In this document: positions 60,945 to 63,229 of the stretch, piece by piece
How positions within the stretch are numbered: the first letter of the stretch is position 1
How the letters are laid out: the number at the start of each line of letters is the position of its first letter
NCBI GenBank assembly: GCA_947168445.1
Contig: CAMVLW010000007.1
Span: 1 to 63,229 of the forward strand
Direction: 5' to 3'
From: an uncultured Clostridia bacterium
Lineage (GTDB): Bacteria > Bacillota > Clostridia > Oscillospirales > Acutalibacteraceae
Length of the DNA stretch: 63,229 nt
Translations under genes and position numbers: made by a program
The notes under the pieces: generated by a model
Told to the model about the DNA's origin: nothing
Databases searched by the model: none
What the model saw: only the letters and a program-made list of their open reading frames with translations

Positions 60945-60968
60945 CATAAGCATAGTAAATCGCTTATG
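60945..60968. repeat. Inverted repeat at the element edge, candidate recombinase site
   Basis: CATAAGC (60945-60951) and GCTTATG (60962-60968) are perfect inverted repeats with a 10-bp spacer, between the cotJC break and the recombinase stop. Large serine recombinases bind sites with imperfect inverted half-sites close to their own gene. It could also be a weak terminator of the recombinase gene. Confidence 0.4.
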
Positions 60969-60970
60969 AT

Positions 60971-62560
60971 TTAGAAATTCCAATGAATGTTTATGATTCT
61001 ACTGTTCTTATTGCCGCCTATTTCAATGAAATCGATCAATGTGCTTACTGTCGTATAGTCCAATTCTTCGATGTCTTTAAACTGTCCTAATAATTCCATT
61101 TGAGAATCAGAATCCAATAATTGATTTGTAATCTCTTCAAGCTCTTTCTGATAGCCGGTGATTGTTTTTTCTAAGCTTTGCCTCTCAATCATGAAATCAC
61201 GTTTAAATGATAGATAATCTTCGGTTGAAATAATACCATCTAATTTATCAACGTATACATCTTTGATTCGAGAGTCGATTTTCGCTATTGATTGTTCTAA
61301 TGATTTGATTTTTTGTGTTAGTTTATTTGTTTTTCCATGTAATCCATTAGAAAAATCAACTTCGTTCAGTATGACATCTTCATCAAGATAGGCGCTGTAA
61401 AGTTCTTTCAGTTGTTTGATTACAGATCTTTGTAAGACTTTTTCTGAAATAAAGGTTCCGCTGCATCTTTCAGGTGCATAATAAGCAGTATTACACCTGA
61501 AATATCTCTCGTGATGAGTATAATAGATACGCATAGAACTACCGCAACGTAAACATTTTACTTTTGCAGCGAAAATATTTGGTTTCCCTGTTTTACCGCA
61601 TTTTGGTTTCCCTGCTCTGAGACGTTGGACTTGATCGTAAGTTTTGCGATCTATTATGGCTTCATGAGTTCCTTCAACAATATCCCATTCTTCTTTTGGC
61701 TTGTTTCGTTTTTTGTTTGATTTGTAAGAAACATTCTCTTGTATACCCTGTACCGTGTTTCCGATATAAACTTCATTAGAGAGCATACGTTGTATAGAAT
61801 AAGTGTGCCACATATCTGAACATTTATTATGGGAGTTTTGAAAAGGCTGATTGTGTTGTTGCTTGTATGTTGCAGGATTTGGTATTTTTTCTTCATTTAG
61901 TTTTCTTGCTATTGGCGTAATACCATATCCTTGTAAATATAGATCAAATACATAACGTACAACTTTGGCAGCTTCTTCATCAATAATGAGATGATTCTTA
62001 TTATTTGGATCCTTTTTGTATCCATAAGGCGAAAAAGCACCGACCCATAAGCCTTGCTTACGTTTTGAAGCTAATGTAGCACGAACATTATCAGATAAAT
62101 CTTCAAGATACCATTGATCTACAAGAGAATTGATTTGACGTGATTTGCGATTTGCTCTATTGGTGGAATCATTATTGTCTACTATACTAAGAAATCTTAT
62201 GCCCCATATAGGGAATAAGCCATTGATATATTTTTCAATAATTTCCATATCCCTTGCAAATCGAGATTGTGTTTTGCAAATTATCACATCAAATTTATGT
62301 TCCCTTGCATCGGAGATCATTCTGTTGAAGTCCGGTCTGTCCCTGTCTGAACCACTAAAATCCTCGTCATTATAAATGTCATAAACCAACCATTCTTTAT
62401 CTTTACAGTAATCTAACAACATATTTTGTTGATTAACGATTGATTCCGAATCATCATCCTTTCTGATTTTGTGTCTGTCCTCTCTCGACAAGCGTACATA
62501 TAACGCGGCTTTAAGAGGTATTTGATTTGCTTGTCCGACAGTCGAATTAAAAAATGACAT
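60971..62560 (-). CDS. Large serine recombinase (site-specific integrase)
   Basis: 529 residues. The resolvase domain (about 15-165) has ALYVRLSREDR with the catalytic Ser near residue 25, then DFSGSDRDRPDFNRMI and KTQSRFARD. The recombinase domain follows (about 185-310; SPYGYKKD, YGITPIARKLNEEKIPNP), then a zinc ribbon (KCLRCGSSM ... FRCNTAYY) and a coiled coil (about 410-490) typical of large serine integrases. GGG is the core of a modest ribosome site (AAAGGGATTACTT before ATG). It ends 33 bp from the cotJC junction, the usual place for such an integrase at its element end. It would insert and, with a directionality factor, excise the element. Confidence 0.95.
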   Translation of the reverse strand: MSFFNSTVGQANQIPLKAALYVRLSREDRHKIRKDDDSESIVNQQNMLLDYCKDKEWLVYDIYNDEDFSGSDRDRPDFNRMISDAREHKFDVIICKTQSRFARDMEIIEKYINGLFPIWGIRFLSIVDNNDSTNRANRKSRQINSLVDQWYLEDLSDNVRATLASKRKQGLWVGAFSPYGYKKDPNNKNHLIIDEEAAKVVRYVFDLYLQGYGITPIARKLNEEKIPNPATYKQQHNQPFQNSHNKCSDMWHTYSIQRMLSNEVYIGNTVQGIQENVSYKSNKKRNKPKEEWDIVEGTHEAIIDRKTYDQVQRLRAGKPKCGKTGKPNIFAAKVKCLRCGSSMRIYYTHHERYFRCNTAYYAPERCSGTFISEKVLQRSVIKQLKELYSAYLDEDVILNEVDFSNGLHGKTNKLTQKIKSLEQSIAKIDSRIKDVYVDKLDGIISTEDYLSFKRDFMIERQSLEKTITGYQKELEEITNQLLDSDSQMELLGQFKDIEELDYTTVSTLIDFIEIGGNKNSRIINIHWNF

Positions 62561-62648
62561 AAGTAATCCCTTTCTGCTAAAGAAAGCGATTTACCATATA
62601 TCATATAAACCTTTCAGTAATTATATCATAGAGTAAACCGCTTGGCAA

Positions 62649-62759
62649 TTATAAAATTTTAATTCGTTGTTTTAATAGTTGTATGACTTTATTGTTGAAT
62701 GATGCTTCTATTTCTTTTTTTGATTCAGACTTAAAAACATTTGTTACTTTGATGTCCAT
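62649..62759 (-). CDS. 36-residue small protein upstream of the recombinase
   Basis: ATG at 62757-62759 preceded by GGAGTGA at good spacing; the stop is TAA at 62649-62651. The product is basic and probably helical: MDIKVTNVFKS, then ESKKEIEASFNNKVIQLL, ending KQRIKIL. It lies 88 bp before the recombinase start on the same strand. Small basic proteins beside integrases are often excision factors, but this is only a positional argument; I do not recognise a family. Confidence 0.5.
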   Translation of the reverse strand: MDIKVTNVFKSESKKEIEASFNNKVIQLLKQRIKIL

Positions 62760-63123
62760 ATAATCACTCCAATCTTTTGAATTTATATGCATTTATCTAT
62801 AAAGAATATGTACCTTGTGAGCCATTTCTTGAATAGAAAGTAATCGTCGTTTAGTAAAGCATTGAAACATAGATTATTGACTTATGTGTCCATCGTTACT
62901 CTTTAACTTCATTATAGCACATAGAAACATTTTTGCTCGCTGACTTTGTTGCTCATAAAGTGAAAGGCTGTTATGTAATACACCTTGTGTTTTGAAGCCC
63001 AAAATAATAGGCAGAATAGCAGTATAATATGTATCAAAAACCGCCTGTATTAAACTAATATGTTTAGCGCTAAATTGAATTAAGCGAGTGGGAATAAATT
63101 TCTAATATAGAATTATATTCAAT
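62760..63123. other. AT-rich non-coding stretch within the element
   Basis: No convincing gene. A minus-strand -10 (TATAAT, 62911-62916) could serve the small protein and recombinase genes, with a poor -35. A perfect 12-bp palindrome TTTAGCGCTAAA (63063-63074) is a possible operator. Confidence 0.5.
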
Positions 63124-63163
63124 ACCGCCAAGTGGGACACTCTCCTGCTTGGCGGTGATTTTT
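63124..63163 (+). terminator. Terminator in the element
   Basis: ACCGCCAAG pairs perfectly with CTTGGCGGT around a 15-nt loop, then GATTTTTG. No gene precedes it on the plus strand in the window, so it may end an RNA or act on the minus strand. Confidence 0.65.
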
Positions 63164-63175
63164 GCTCTATATCTC

Positions 63176-63224
63176 TTGACACAAAGTAGACGTAGTGTTA
63201 TAATATGCAACAAATTATGGAGGG
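63176..63224 (+). promoter_or_regulatory. Promoter and ribosome site reading out of the window
   Basis: TTGACA (63176-63181), 17-bp spacer, TATAAT (63199-63204), both full consensus, then GGAGGG (63219-63224). A plus-strand gene of the element should start within about 10 nt past the right edge. Confidence 0.75.
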
Positions 63225-63229
63225 ACACA

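Larger units (their letters stand above)
60938..63229. mobile_element. Left end of an integrated serine-recombinase element, runs off the window
   Basis: From about 60938 base composition turns clearly AT-rich compared with everything to the left. The stretch carries a large serine recombinase near its end, a small companion gene, and a promoter reading out to the right. The left boundary is set by the break in cotJC homology and is good to perhaps 10 bp. The right boundary is outside the window, so size and cargo are unknown. No transposase or conjugation gene is seen in the part shown. Confidence 0.75.

Overview
The window reads as chromosomal DNA of a spore-forming, gut-type Clostridia, most like the Oscillospiraceae/Ruminococcaceae. 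The reasons are four secreted proteins ending in type I dockerins, an A/V-type ATPase operon instead of F-type genes, a cotJC spore-coat/Mn-catalase fragment, strong AGGAGG ribosome sites with some TTG starts, and near-consensus TTGACA/TATAAT promoters. The genus is inference. I saw no rRNA, tRNA or CRISPR array.

Layout. (1) 1-8.4 kb, minus strand: a small membrane protein; then a TIR-transmembrane-coiled coil-beta-propeller protein whose operon partner is a secreted leucine-rich-repeat dockerin protein; then a membrane protein with Rossmann/TrkA-like domains and a C-terminal RyR domain. (2) 8.5-25.9 kb: a nonribosomal peptide locus. The plus arm has a STAS protein and an A-PCP-C protein, then a secreted dockerin protein. 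The minus arm is one operon: a six-domain NRPS (A-PCP-C-A-PCP-reductase), a MATE exporter fused to a GHKL ATPase, a SpoIIE-type phosphatase fused to a GHKL ATPase, a CapA-like phosphoesterase, and a second STAS protein. (3) 26.0-34.7 kb: nine V-type ATPase genes, followed by a secreted lipase-like dockerin protein. (4) 37.2-51.3 kb: a c-di-GMP/phosphorelay island with a frameshifted PAS-GGDEF-EAL gene, two hybrid histidine kinases (one fused to an amino-acid permease), REC-GGDEF-EAL, Hpt, HD-GYP and GGDEF proteins. (5) 51.4-54.7 kb: GIY-YIG protein, two surface-polysaccharide glycosyltransferases, DUF1848 and a small conserved protein. (6) 54.8-58.6 kb: a structured RNA under its own promoter, an AMP-forming ligase and a GDSL esterase with dockerin. 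(7) 58.7-60.6 kb: an Xre-REC regulator overlapping a LytS-type kinase. (8) 60.7 kb to the end: the 3' part of cotJC, cut off by an AT-rich element with a large serine recombinase that runs past the window edge.

The strongest candidates for undescribed biology are: the NRPS locus wired to a complete partner-switching set (two antagonist-like STAS proteins, a PP2C phosphatase, and two kinase-type ATPase domains, one tethered to the likely product exporter); the TIR/propeller plus LRR plus RyR membrane cluster; the RNA at 54.85 kb, whose 28-30 nt core recurs at 14.67 kb inside a long hairpin beside the NRPS locus; and the interrupted cotJC, which resembles the developmentally excised elements known in other sporulation genes.
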